This document shows, in pieces, positions 8,685 through 15,633 of a stretch of 34,432 nucleotides of DNA. The position numbers were made by a program, and so were the translations under genes. The notes below the pieces were generated by a model that worked only from the letters and a program-made list of their open reading frames with translations, was not told the origin of the DNA and ran no database searches. The stretch is from Gemmataceae bacterium (lineage in GTDB: Bacteria; Planctomycetota; Planctomycetia; Gemmatales; Gemmataceae). The stretch is from NCBI GenBank assembly GCA_028288765.1, contig JAQGHQ010000155.1, forward strand, positions 1 to 34,432. The letters are read 5' to 3'. How positions within the stretch are numbered: position 1 is the first letter of the stretch; each line of letters opens with the position of its first letter.

Positions 8685-9992
8685 ATGACGCCGAAGACCT
8701 ACCCTCTCTCCCGCCGGGCGTTCCTGCGAGGCGTGGGCGTGACCGTGGCGCTGCCGTGGCTGGAGTCCGTCCCGGTGTGGGGCGACGACCGGACGGGCAA
8801 AGGTGGATCCGAGCCGCCGGTCCGGCTCGCCTGCCTGTTCTCCGGGAACGGCTTCCACAGCAAGGAGTGGTGGGCCAAAGGCGAAGGCGACGCGATGGAG
8901 CTGGGCAAGGTCCTCGACCCGCTCAAGCCGTTCCGGAAGAAGCTTCTGTTCCTCCGCGGGCTCTACAACCAGGAGGCCCTGTACGGCGGCATCCACAGCT
9001 GCCAGACCGGGAACCTGCTCACCGGGGCCCATCTCGCCAGCGGCGGGGAGATCCGGTCCGGGGTGAGCATGGACCAGGTCGTCGCCCAGCGGCTGAAGGA
9101 CCAGACCAAGGTGCCGAGCCTGGTACTCGCGTGCGAGCCGTCGATCGCCGCCCTGCACAAGAACTACTCGATGATCTACAGCTCCCACATCTCGTGGAGC
9201 AGCCCGACCGCCCCGGCCCCGCTGGAGCTGTACCCGGCCCTGGCGTTCGACCGACTGTTCCGCGACGAGGTCGGCAAGGCGGACAAGAGCGTGCTCGACG
9301 CCGTCCGCGAGGAGGCCGGCGGGCTCCGCAACAAGGTCAGCCAGTCGGACCAGCGGCGGCTGGACGAGTACCTGTCCTCCGTGCGGGAGGTGGAGCAGCG
9401 GATCGAGCAGGCGGGCAAGGCCCGACGGCTCCAGGGCTGGCGACCGTCGCTCGACAAGCCGGACCAGCCCCGCCCGGCCGACGGCCTCCCGCAGGATATC
9501 GACCAGCACATGAGGCTGATGTGCGACGTCCTGGTGCTCGCGTTCCGGACCGACACCACCCGGGTCTGCACGCTCAAGCTGAACAACGACCACTCGTCGC
9601 TCCGGTTCCCGCACCTGAAGGTGGACTACATGATCCACCACCTGCTCTCGCACACCGACGGGGCCGACTGGCTGAAGGTGAACCAGTTCTTCGTCCAGCA
9701 GCTGGCCTACATCGCGGCCAGGCTCGACGCGGTCCAGGAGGGCGACCGGACGCTCCTGGACAACACGATGCTCCTGTACATGTCGAGCATGCTGACCGGG
9801 AACCACGAGGCGAACCAGCTGCCGGTGGTGATGGTGGGCGGCGGGGGCGGGCAGATCAAGACGGGGCGGGTACACGACTACCTGAACAAGCCGAACCGGA
9901 AGATGTGCAGCCTGTACCTGTCGGTAATGGACAAGATGGGGGTGAAGCTCGACCGGTTCGGCGACACGGCCGAGCGGCTGACCGAGATCTGA
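8685..9992 (+). CDS. DUF1552-family Tat-exported protein
   Basis: A 435-residue protein beginning MTPKTYPLSRRAFLRG, a twin-arginine signal (R10, R11) followed by a hydrophobic stretch VGVTVALPWLES. The body matches the DUF1552 pattern: the early RLACLFSGNGFHSKEWWAKG block, the HLASGGEIRSGVSMDQVVAQ block, a helical YLSSVREVEQRIEQ segment, DVLVLAFRTDTTRVCTLKLN, the HHLLSHTDG block, and a C-terminal LTGNHEANQLPVVMVGGGGG. These proteins normally pair with DUF1592 cytochromes in planctomycetes. They resemble the alkaline-phosphatase/sulfatase-like DUF1501 group in architecture, but no reaction is established. Export by Tat suggests a folded, perhaps cofactor-bearing periplasmic protein working with the upstream cytochrome. 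Confidence 0.93.
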   Translation: MTPKTYPLSRRAFLRGVGVTVALPWLESVPVWGDDRTGKGGSEPPVRLACLFSGNGFHSKEWWAKGEGDAMELGKVLDPLKPFRKKLLFLRGLYNQEALYGGIHSCQTGNLLTGAHLASGGEIRSGVSMDQVVAQRLKDQTKVPSLVLACEPSIAALHKNYSMIYSSHISWSSPTAPAPLELYPALAFDRLFRDEVGKADKSVLDAVREEAGGLRNKVSQSDQRRLDEYLSSVREVEQRIEQAGKARRLQGWRPSLDKPDQPRPADGLPQDIDQHMRLMCDVLVLAFRTDTTRVCTLKLNNDHSSLRFPHLKVDYMIHHLLSHTDGADWLKVNQFFVQQLAYIAARLDAVQEGDRTLLDNTMLLYMSSMLTGNHEANQLPVVMVGGGGGQIKTGRVHDYLNKPNRKMCSLYLSVMDKMGVKLDRFGDTAERLTEI

Positions 9993-10006
9993 GCCGTGGC
10001 GTAGAG

Positions 10007-10247
10007 AATGGCCACCAAGAGGCACGAAAAGTCACAAAAAAAGAACCAGAACATCGGTTCTCTCGTTCCCACGCTCTGCGTGGGAATGCGTCTTCCACCG
10101 CTCTGCGGTGGACCGCGAAGGCACTCGGGATGCCGTAGGTGGAGGACGCAGAGCGTCGAAGAAACGCGTTACGACGCAGAGCGTCGCAACGAGGATGTGA
10201 GGGTTTGGTCTTATTTTTGTGCCTCTTCGTGCCTTTTTGCGGCCATT
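10007..10247. repeat. Inverted-repeat element with GGCC-A-rich ends (copy 1)
   Basis: The left end at 10007-10050 (AATGGCCACCAAGAGGCACG and following A-rich DNA) is matched by an inverted right end at about 10206-10247 ending GCGGCCATT; the arms are about 40 bp and imperfect. Inside sit smaller hairpins built from TCCCACGC-tct-GCGTGGGA (about 10070-10090) and TCCACCGC-tct-GCGGTGGA (about 10092-10112), plus two ACGCAGAGCGTCG copies. A second element with the same kind of ends lies at 22644-22778. It fills almost the whole gap between the DUF1552 and DUF1501 genes. No transposase frame is inside, so it would be non-autonomous if mobile. Confidence 0.75.
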
Positions 10248-10269
10248 CCTTCATTCCTCTGGGGGCCGT

Positions 10270-11652
10270 ATGCTCTCGATCTTCGGCCGGGCCACTCGTC
10301 CGGGCGGCACTGTGACCCGGCGGGAGGTCCTGCGGGTCGGCGGGTTGGGGTTCACCGGGCTCGCGTTGCCCCGGTGGCTCCAGGCCCGCGACACCTCGTC
10401 CGGCCCCGCCCGGACCGGTAAGGCCCGGGCCTGCATCCTCGTCTACAACTACGGCGGCCCGTCGCACCTCGACACCTTCGACCTCAAGCCCGACGCCCCC
10501 CGTGAGCTCCGCGGCGAGTTCAAGCCGATCGCCACCTCGGCGCCCGGGGTCGCGATCTGCGAGCACCTCCCCAGGCTCGCCCGGATGGCCGACCGGTACG
10601 CTGTCATCCGGTCCGTTACCCACCGGGACAACGACCACGCCATCGGCGCGTACCTGGCCCTGACCGGCTACTCCCACCCGCGGAACGCCATCCTCGGCAT
10701 CGAGCCGCCGGCCGCCCCGCAGGACCTGCCGGCCCTGGGGTCGGTGGTGAGCAAGCTCCGCCCGGCGGAGCGGCCGGTGTTCTCCTACGTCACCCTCGGC
10801 GACCTCCGGCACCTCGGGAACAACGACGGCCTGGGCCAAACCGCCGGCTGCCTGGGGCGGACGTACGACCCGTTCATCGTCCCGTTCGTCCGGCCGCACT
10901 GCACGGAGCTCGACACCCGCGGCGTCCTGTCTGTGATGGAGGAGGTGGACGGCCGGCAGCTGGACGGGCGGCGGCGGTTGCTCGACCAGATGGCCGGGGC
11001 GGGGCCGACCCGGGAAGCCACGACCGAGACCCGCAACCTGGACGGGTTCACCCGCCGGGCCTTCGACCTCCTCGCCTCCCCGGCCACCCGCGACGCCTTC
11101 GGCGTGGCGGGCGAGCCGGTCAAGGTCCGCGACGCTTACGGCCCGACCCCGTTAGCCCGGAACTGCCTACTCGCCCGGCGGCTGGTCGAGGCGGGTGTTC
11201 CACTGGTCACAGTGTACTCGGTCGGCAACCGCGACTGGGACACCCACGGGAACAACTTCAAGGATCTCAAACAGACGCTCCTCCCGCCCACCGACCGCGG
11301 CCTCTCGGCCCTCCTGGACGATCTGGACGGCCGCGGACTCCTGGACGAGACGCTGGTGGTCTGGATGAGCGAGATGGGCCGGACCCCGCGAATCAACAAC
11401 GGCGCGGGCCGCGACCACTGGTCGTTCTGCTACTCGATCGTGATGGCGGGCGGCGGCATCCGCGGCGGCCAGGTGTACGGCTCCTCCGACCGCGCGGCCG
11501 CGTACCCCTCGACCAACCCGGTGAGCCCGGGCGACGTCGCGGCGACCATCTACCACTGTCTCGGCATCGACCCCCGCACCGAGCTGACCGACCAGCAAGG
11601 CCGGCCGCTGGTGGTCGGGGTGGGGAACCCGATCCGGGGGGTGTTGAGGTAA
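10270..11652 (+). CDS. DUF1501-family Tat-exported protein
   Basis: A 460-residue protein, ATG at 10270, with a twin-arginine signal VTRREVLRVGGLGFTGLALP (R17, R18). The sulfatase/phosphatase-like DUF1501 signature is clear: ACILVYNYGGPSHLDTFDLK near the N-terminus, AVIRSVTHRDNDHAIGAYLA, WDTHGNNFKDLK, the WMSEMGRTPRINNGAGRDHW metal/substrate block, GGGIRGGQVYGSSD, and a C-terminal LTDQQGRPLVVGVG. DUF1501 proteins usually travel with PSD1/DUF1553 cytochromes; here the neighbours are DUF1592 and DUF1552 instead, so it completes an atypical trio. The fold belongs to the alkaline-phosphatase superfamily; a specific substrate cannot be read from the sequence. A longer in-frame start at 10219 would sit inside the upstream repeat and lacks a Tat-like beginning. 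Confidence 0.93.
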   Translation: MLSIFGRATRPGGTVTRREVLRVGGLGFTGLALPRWLQARDTSSGPARTGKARACILVYNYGGPSHLDTFDLKPDAPRELRGEFKPIATSAPGVAICEHLPRLARMADRYAVIRSVTHRDNDHAIGAYLALTGYSHPRNAILGIEPPAAPQDLPALGSVVSKLRPAERPVFSYVTLGDLRHLGNNDGLGQTAGCLGRTYDPFIVPFVRPHCTELDTRGVLSVMEEVDGRQLDGRRRLLDQMAGAGPTREATTETRNLDGFTRRAFDLLASPATRDAFGVAGEPVKVRDAYGPTPLARNCLLARRLVEAGVPLVTVYSVGNRDWDTHGNNFKDLKQTLLPPTDRGLSALLDDLDGRGLLDETLVVWMSEMGRTPRINNGAGRDHWSFCYSIVMAGGGIRGGQVYGSSDRAAAYPSTNPVSPGDVAATIYHCLGIDPRTELTDQQGRPLVVGVGNPIRGVLR

Positions 11653-12106
11653 GCCGCGCGGTAGGAAGATGCAGACCCGTGACTCGTTCCGCACGCTTCG
11701 TAGGGCACGCACGGCGTGCCGGTTTTTGCCCGGCGAAACGGCACGCCGTGCGTGCCCTACAAAACGACTTGTCCCCAGTGTCTTCGTCATTCTGCGGGTC
11801 GCTTTACACCCGCCGGACGCCTAACGTCTCGTGCGGGTTCTTGCTTCCGAGGCCGGACCGCTGGCATCAGAAGTAAGGTAGGCGGCAGGAGAAAAGCTAC
11901 CCGACCAGAGGCTGGGTGCCACGGCGGGGGTGGGTTGGGGCAGGCCAACGGGTTCGCGTATTCGGACAGGCGTGCGGGTTGCACCGGTACTGCGAGCAAC
12001 GAGCGGGCGAAAGGAGGTGCCCCGGCCCCGCTTGCGAATGACTGCATCGCCTACCTGCCATTATCACCATATTTTCTCACAATTACCATTTCAAATTAAT
12101 ATTTGA
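11653..12106. other. Intergenic region with a strong hairpin
   Basis: There are 454 bp between the convergent ends of the DUF1501 gene and the NADAR gene. The only clear structure is the 22-bp perfect stem-loop at 11700-11760. The remainder holds no protein-like frame; it turns AT-rich at about 12060-12110 just beyond the NADAR stop. Confidence 0.55.
11700..11760. repeat. Perfect 22-bp stem-loop
   Basis: The left arm 11700-11721 begins GTAGGGCACGCACGGCG and the right arm 11739-11760 is its exact reverse complement; the loop is 17 bases and contains TTTTT and CCCGG. It lies about 47 bp after the DUF1501 stop. It can fold in RNA from either strand and could end both convergent transcripts, although no U-tract follows the stem. 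It may equally be a REP-like dispersed repeat. Confidence 0.85.
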
Positions 12107-12574
12107 TCATTTTTCCTCGGCTGCCCGCAACTCCTCCCGTACCCGCATCAGGATCTGCCCGAGCCGATTCTTGCCGGAGCCGTCCCCGCCGTCGCCCCAA
12201 TAGCTGTCGTTCGCGGTGTGCTCGACCAGCTTCGCGTCGCCGGTCCCGAGCAGGACGGCCTTCAGGTCCTTGTGCTGGGTGAACTTCGCCCGCACGGCTT
12301 CGAGCATGATCTGGTCTTTCACGCTCTCCCAATCCCGCCGGAGGGGCCGCTTCCGGTCGCGGCCCATACTCGCCGCGAGCATCGGCTTGTTCGCCCTGCG
12401 GATCTCTTCCTCGTCCGGCTCACCGGCAAATTTCTGGGCCTGAAAGTAGTGCTCGGTCGTCGGCCACCGCTTTCCTTTCAGGAAGACCGAGTGCCGGGAG
12501 AAGTTCGAGAAGCAGCCGTACTCGCCGGCGGTCGAGTAGAAGTTGATGTCGGCTTGCTCGCGGGCGTCGAACAT
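12107..12574 (-). CDS. NADAR/YbiA-family N-glycosidase
   Basis: A 155-residue protein of the NADAR (YbiA-like) fold. The start at 12574 (MFDAREQAD) is supported by GGAGG about six bases upstream; an earlier in-frame start at 12658 lacks such support. Visible family blocks are INFYSTAGEYGCFSNFS at the N-terminus, WPTTEHYFQAQKF with the conserved Glu, a central helical segment, and SYWGDGGDGSGKNRLGQILM followed by VRE near the C-terminus. The length is normal for the family. Characterised members cleave N-glycosidic bonds in riboflavin-pathway intermediates or remove ADP-ribose from nucleic acid; the sequence does not tell which applies. No DarT-like ADP-ribosyltransferase is adjacent, so a toxin-antitoxin pair is not supported. 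It is divergent from the CobW operon. Confidence 0.92.
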   Translation of the reverse strand: MFDAREQADINFYSTAGEYGCFSNFSRHSVFLKGKRWPTTEHYFQAQKFAGEPDEEEIRRANKPMLAASMGRDRKRPLRRDWESVKDQIMLEAVRAKFTQHKDLKAVLLGTGDAKLVEHTANDSYWGDGGDGSGKNRLGQILMRVREELRAAEEK

Positions 12575-12711
12575 CGCGGCCTCCGTGGTTCGGGTCGGGA
12601 GAATAGCGTACCTCCCGGACAGTGCCGCCGGGATGTCGGTTCGCGCTCGCAAATACATGCGTGGTGACTCCCGACAAGTTCCTCCCTCCCGGCTCGTCCG
12701 CCGACCTGTTC

Positions 12712-12738
12712 TTGACGAAATATAAACTGTGTTATACT
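12712..12738 (+). promoter_or_regulatory. Putative sigma-70-like promoter of the CobW operon
   Basis: In an unusually AT-rich island, TTGACG (12712-12717) is followed after 15 bp by TATACT (12733-12738) with a TG two bases before it (extended -10). This lies 64 bp before the ATG at 12802. Overlapping the -10 are two near-identical 10-bp words, TGTTATACTC and TGTTACACTG, in direct repeat (12730-12749), which could be a regulator site. The spacer is shorter than the usual 17 bp, so the assignment is tentative. Confidence 0.5.
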
Positions 12739-12801
12739 CTGTTACACTGCCGCGCCATTACCGGGCGGTGTCCGTTCTTCACCGCGAGAGGAGTGACCGT
12801 C

Positions 12802-13020
12802 ATGTCCCTGTTCGGCCACCACGCCGAGGCGTATTTCCAGATCGAAATCAACGGGCGGGGGTTCCCGGACGGGATGACCGAGCACGCCCTGGCCATCGCC
12901 GTCGCGGTCGTCGCCATCGGCGTGATGGGCTACGGCATTTTCTCGGCCGTCCGCGACCTCATCCGCTGGCGGACCAGGCGGGCGTCTGCCGCGACCGGAC
13001 TTGTCCGGGCGGGGGCGTGA
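12802..13020 (+). CDS. Small single-span membrane protein heading the CobW operon
   Basis: A 72-residue protein, ATG at 12802, with AGGAG nine bases upstream (GAGAGGAGTGACCGTC). The N-terminal ~25 residues are polar and contain GHH (5-7) and further acidic residues; one hydrophobic span follows (HALAIAVAVVAIGVMGYGIF) and then a basic tail RWRTRR, giving a predicted N-out, C-in topology. I do not recognise the family. Its position, 58 bp before the [2Fe-2S] protein gene and co-directional with the CobW-type GTPase, suggests a membrane partner in metal handling. It lacks the His-rich C-terminus expected of the CbtB cobalt-transport subunit, so I do not call it that. Confidence 0.72.
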   Translation: MSLFGHHAEAYFQIEINGRGFPDGMTEHALAIAVAVVAIGVMGYGIFSAVRDLIRWRTRRASAATGLVRAGA

Positions 13021-13078
13021 CGGTGCCCGCCGGCCGCGGGTGAACGCGGCCGGTTCCATCCGACGAAACGGGGCAGCC

Positions 13079-13477
13079 GTGGACACGAACCGACAGGCAC
13101 TCGGACAGCTGATCGTGTGCAAGGGGTGTTGCTGCGGGCGGACCGACCGCGGCCGGCCCGACGTGCCGGTCGAACACCTCAAGAGCATCTGGCAGGAAGC
13201 GAAGCTCAACCGCAGCATCCATCTGACCGTTTCCGGCTGTCTCGGGCCGTGCGACGTTCCGAATGTCGCGCTCATTCTGTCGCCCGATTCGTCGGACTGG
13301 TTCGGCCGGATCAGTGGGGACGAGGCGTATACCGCGCTCGTCGACTGGGCGCGGGACTGCCACGCCGCCGGTGAATTCCTCCCGCCGCCCGCCGCGCTGG
13401 TGGGTCACCGGCTCGATCGGTTCCGGCCAACCCGCCCCGGCCCGGCCGAAGCCGGGCCCCGCCCGACCGCGGGCTGA
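13079..13477 (+). CDS. Thioredoxin-like [2Fe-2S] ferredoxin-domain protein (DUF1636-like)
   Basis: A 132-residue protein starting at GTG 13079 (VDTNRQALGQL). An upstream TTG frame start at 13001 overlaps the previous gene and adds only a low-complexity Arg-rich segment. Cysteines occur in QLIVCKGCCCGRTDRGRP and in LTVSGCLGPCDVPNVALIL, the two cysteine clusters expected of thioredoxin-like [2Fe-2S] proteins; the DWFGRISGDEAYTALVDWAR block resembles the C-terminal part of DUF1636-type metal-binding proteins. Such proteins often sit beside CobW/COG0523 GTPases and cobalamin or metal-uptake genes. It is therefore inferred to bind an iron-sulfur cluster or metal in the cytoplasm and to work with the GTPase 340 bp downstream. 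The C-terminus is Pro/Arg-rich and probably disordered. Confidence 0.82.
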   Translation: MDTNRQALGQLIVCKGCCCGRTDRGRPDVPVEHLKSIWQEAKLNRSIHLTVSGCLGPCDVPNVALILSPDSSDWFGRISGDEAYTALVDWARDCHAAGEFLPPPAALVGHRLDRFRPTRPGPAEAGPRPTAG

Positions 13478-13497
13478 CCAACTCGCGCGAGGCCACC

Positions 13498-13776
13498 GTG
13501 TTCAACCTGTTCGGCGAGAAACCCCGCGCGGACCCCGGCGCGATCGCGCGAGTCAAGGGCTGGGCGGCCGACCTGTTCAACGTCCCGGCCGACGCGACCG
13601 TGATGGTCACCGAGCTGCGGTGCGCGGAGGACGGGTGCCCGGACGTGGAAACCGTGATCGCCGTCCTCGGCGGTCGCGGTCCGACCCGCAGCCACAAGGT
13701 ACCGAAGCCCGCGGCCAACGTGACCCGTGAAGACGTGGCCGCGCTTGGCCCGGCGACCCCCGCATCCGACCCCTAA
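13498..13776 (+). CDS. Small conserved CobW-associated protein with CxxxxC-P-ETV motif
   Basis: A 92-residue protein from GTG 13498, 20 bp after the [2Fe-2S] gene, with GCGAGG just upstream. The middle carries VTELRCAEDGCPDVETVIAV, two cysteines five positions apart followed by Pro and ETV; the end has SHKVPKPAANVTREDVAAL. I recall similar small proteins beside COG0523 GTPases in other bacteria, but know of no assigned function. The paired cysteines could bind a metal or be redox-active; this is inference. Tight spacing on both sides argues for cotranscription and perhaps translational coupling with the neighbouring genes. Confidence 0.78.
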   Translation: MFNLFGEKPRADPGAIARVKGWAADLFNVPADATVMVTELRCAEDGCPDVETVIAVLGGRGPTRSHKVPKPAANVTREDVAALGPATPASDP

Positions 13777-13815
13777 CCGACTACCCAACACCGTCAAACG
13801 AAGGAAGAAATCGTC

Positions 13816-15162
13816 ATGGCCGCCACCGCGGGCCGCGTGCCCGTCACCGTCCTGACCGGGTTCCTCGGGTCTGGCAAGACGACGCTCTTGAACCACATTC
13901 TGACCGCCACCCACGGCAAGCGGATCGCGGTCATCGAGAACGAGTTCGGCGAGGTCGGGATCGACCAGGACCTGGTCATCCGGGCCGAGGAAGAGATCTT
14001 CGAGATGAACAACGGGTGCATCTGCTGCACCGTCCGCGGGGACCTGATCCGGATCCTCGGGAACCTGATGAAGCGGCGGGACAAGTTCGACTACATCCTG
14101 GTCGAGACCACCGGCATGGCCGACCCCGGCCCGGTCGCCCAGACGTTCTACATGGACGACGAGGTGCAGGGGAAAACTCGCCTGGACGGGATCGTGACCG
14201 TCGTGGACGCCAAGCACGTCCACCAGCACTGGGACTCGGACGAGGTCCAGGAGCAGATCGCGTTCGCGGACGTCATCCTGCTCAACAAGACCGACCTCGT
14301 CAGCCCCGCCGAGGTGGACGAACTGGAGAGGCGGATCCGCGGGATGAACGCCGTGGCCAGGGTCCACCGCACCACCCGGTCCGCGGTCGAAATGGACAGG
14401 ATCCTGAACGTCGGCGGGTTCAACCTGGACCGGGCGCTGGAAGTCGATCCGAAGTTCCTGGAGCCGGAATACCCGTTCGAGTGGGGCGGGGTGTACCAGC
14501 TGGGCGCGGGGCTGTACGAGCTGGTCCTTCGGGACGGCCCCGACCCCGCCATGAGTATCACTCTCCTCCGGACCGACACCGGAGACGCGCACGGGTTGAA
14601 GGCGGCCGAGGCGGACGCCGTGCTCGTCTTTTCCGACGACGAGCGGGACATCGCCCCCGGCTCGACCGTGGCCCCGGGCAAGGTGCTGTCCCGGCTCCAG
14701 CTCCCCGGCGGGGAGGCGAGGTTTGTCGTCGCCGTCGACCGGCCCGGGGTCTATGCCCTGTTCACCGAACACCACCCGAACGAGTTCCAGGCCGAACTCC
14801 TCGGGCCGGATGGACGCCTCGAACCGGTGGCAGTGTGGGAATACAAGCCTGGCCACGAACACGACGAGGCGGTGTCGTCGGTCGGGATTACCATCCCGGG
14901 GGACCTGGACGCCAAGAAGTTAAACAAGTGGATGTCCGAACTCCTGGCGAACAAGGGCCAGGATATCTTCCGCATGAAGGGGGTGCTGAGCATCAAGGGG
15001 GACAAGAACCGGTATGTGTTCCAGGGGGTTCACATGCTGTTCGACGGCCGTGAGGACCGGCCGTGGGACAAGGACGAACGGGGGAACAAGCTGGTCTTCA
15101 TCGGCCGCAACCTGAACCGCGAGGAGCTGACCGAGGGGTTCAAACGGTGCCTGGCGTATTAG
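13816..15162 (+). CDS. COG0523/CobW-family GTPase with an inserted beta-rich domain
   Basis: A 448-residue G3E GTPase, ATG at 13816 with AAGGAAG upstream. The P-loop GFLGSGKT is at 15-22, NEFGEVGID at 42-50, the metal-binding CxCC motif GCICC at 67-71, the Walker B-like block ILVETTGMADPGP at 94-106, and NKTD at 157-160. The C-terminal CobW domain is ~351-448 (KWMSELLANKGQDIFRMKG, FQGVHMLFDGRED). Between the G domain and CobW_C lies an extra ~120 residues (220-343: EWGGVYQLGAGLYELVLRDG, FTEHHPNEFQAEL), absent from ordinary ~320-400-residue members. A short GHEHDE follows at 346-351. The family inserts or traffics Zn, Co or other metals using GTP; the metal here is unknown. Last gene of the four-gene operon. 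Confidence 0.92.
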   Translation: MAATAGRVPVTVLTGFLGSGKTTLLNHILTATHGKRIAVIENEFGEVGIDQDLVIRAEEEIFEMNNGCICCTVRGDLIRILGNLMKRRDKFDYILVETTGMADPGPVAQTFYMDDEVQGKTRLDGIVTVVDAKHVHQHWDSDEVQEQIAFADVILLNKTDLVSPAEVDELERRIRGMNAVARVHRTTRSAVEMDRILNVGGFNLDRALEVDPKFLEPEYPFEWGGVYQLGAGLYELVLRDGPDPAMSITLLRTDTGDAHGLKAAEADAVLVFSDDERDIAPGSTVAPGKVLSRLQLPGGEARFVVAVDRPGVYALFTEHHPNEFQAELLGPDGRLEPVAVWEYKPGHEHDEAVSSVGITIPGDLDAKKLNKWMSELLANKGQDIFRMKGVLSIKGDKNRYVFQGVHMLFDGREDRPWDKDERGNKLVFIGRNLNREELTEGFKRCLAY

Positions 15163-15165
15163 CTC

Positions 15166-15187
15166 GGGCCGCCACGGACGGCGGCCC
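15166..15187 (+). terminator. Hairpin directly after the CobW gene (REP-like)
   Basis: The stem GGGCCGCC/GGCGGCCC has a six-base loop and starts three bases after the stop codon. There is no U-tract. An almost identical hairpin sits after the S53 protease gene at 18622-18643, and an extended version lies inside the MITE-like element at 15227-15263. It therefore belongs to a dispersed family that may act as a terminator or RNA stabiliser. Confidence 0.55.
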
Positions 15188-15208
15188 GCCAGCGGTCAAG
15201 GGTGTATA

Positions 15209-15291
15209 TGCGTTGTTGAAAGGCGCGGGCCGCCACAGAGGGGGCCGCCCTCCGTGGCGGCCCGCCAGCGACCCAGGGTTTCAACAACGCA
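15209..15291. mobile_element. MITE-like element with 13-bp TIRs and 9-bp TSD
   Basis: TGCGTTGTTGAAA at 15209-15221 and its exact reverse complement TTTCAACAACGCA at 15279-15291 bound an 83-bp element. It is flanked on both sides by the identical 9-mer GGGTGTATA (15200-15208 and 15292-15300), the structure left by transposition with target duplication. The interior is a GC-rich hairpin, GGGCCGCCAC (15227-15236) pairing with GTGGCGGCCC (15254-15263). There is no coding capacity, so it would need a transposase supplied in trans. Confidence 0.8.
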
Positions 15292-15300
15292 GGGTGTATA

Positions 15301-15633
15301 CTGAACAGGCGAATATAATTACAGTGAAGATTCTGACGCAGCATCAAATCCAGAGCCCGGCCTCCAGTCGAACGTAAGTTCTTCTCCTTCTCGGCTTATG
15401 ACTTGACCAAGAATCTCGCACATTCACGCGAAATGGCGTAGTACACCCCGGCGCGAGAGGAAAAAACGGCACCTTCGTCGCCGCACGGTCTGGTTACTTC
15501 GTCTATATACCCGAGTAACTCCTATGCGGGCCCGGGTGACTCCAGATGGAGAACCTATTCGTTCGGCCCGGGGGGGGATTCAGCCCAGCGGCGCACGCCT
15601 TGGCGCCGACCGTCCTCACCTAAAGAAACCTCC
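15301..15633. other. Leader region of the S53 protease gene
   Basis: About 330 bp without a protein-like frame. It is less GC-rich than its surroundings (for example around 15310-15350 and 15390-15440), compatible with promoter DNA. TTGACC near 15402 and TATATA near 15505 are isolated hexamers without good partners. No operator or riboswitch fold was recognised. Only a weak purine run (AAAGAAA) precedes the ATG at 15634. Confidence 0.45.

Noticed and set aside
12107..12574. NADAR protein as half of a DarT-type toxin-antitoxin pair
   Set aside because: No ADP-ribosyltransferase-like gene is next to it on either side.
12802..13020. The small membrane protein as the CbtB cobalt-transporter subunit
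   Set aside because: The expected C-terminal His-rich motif is missing and no CbtA-like gene follows.
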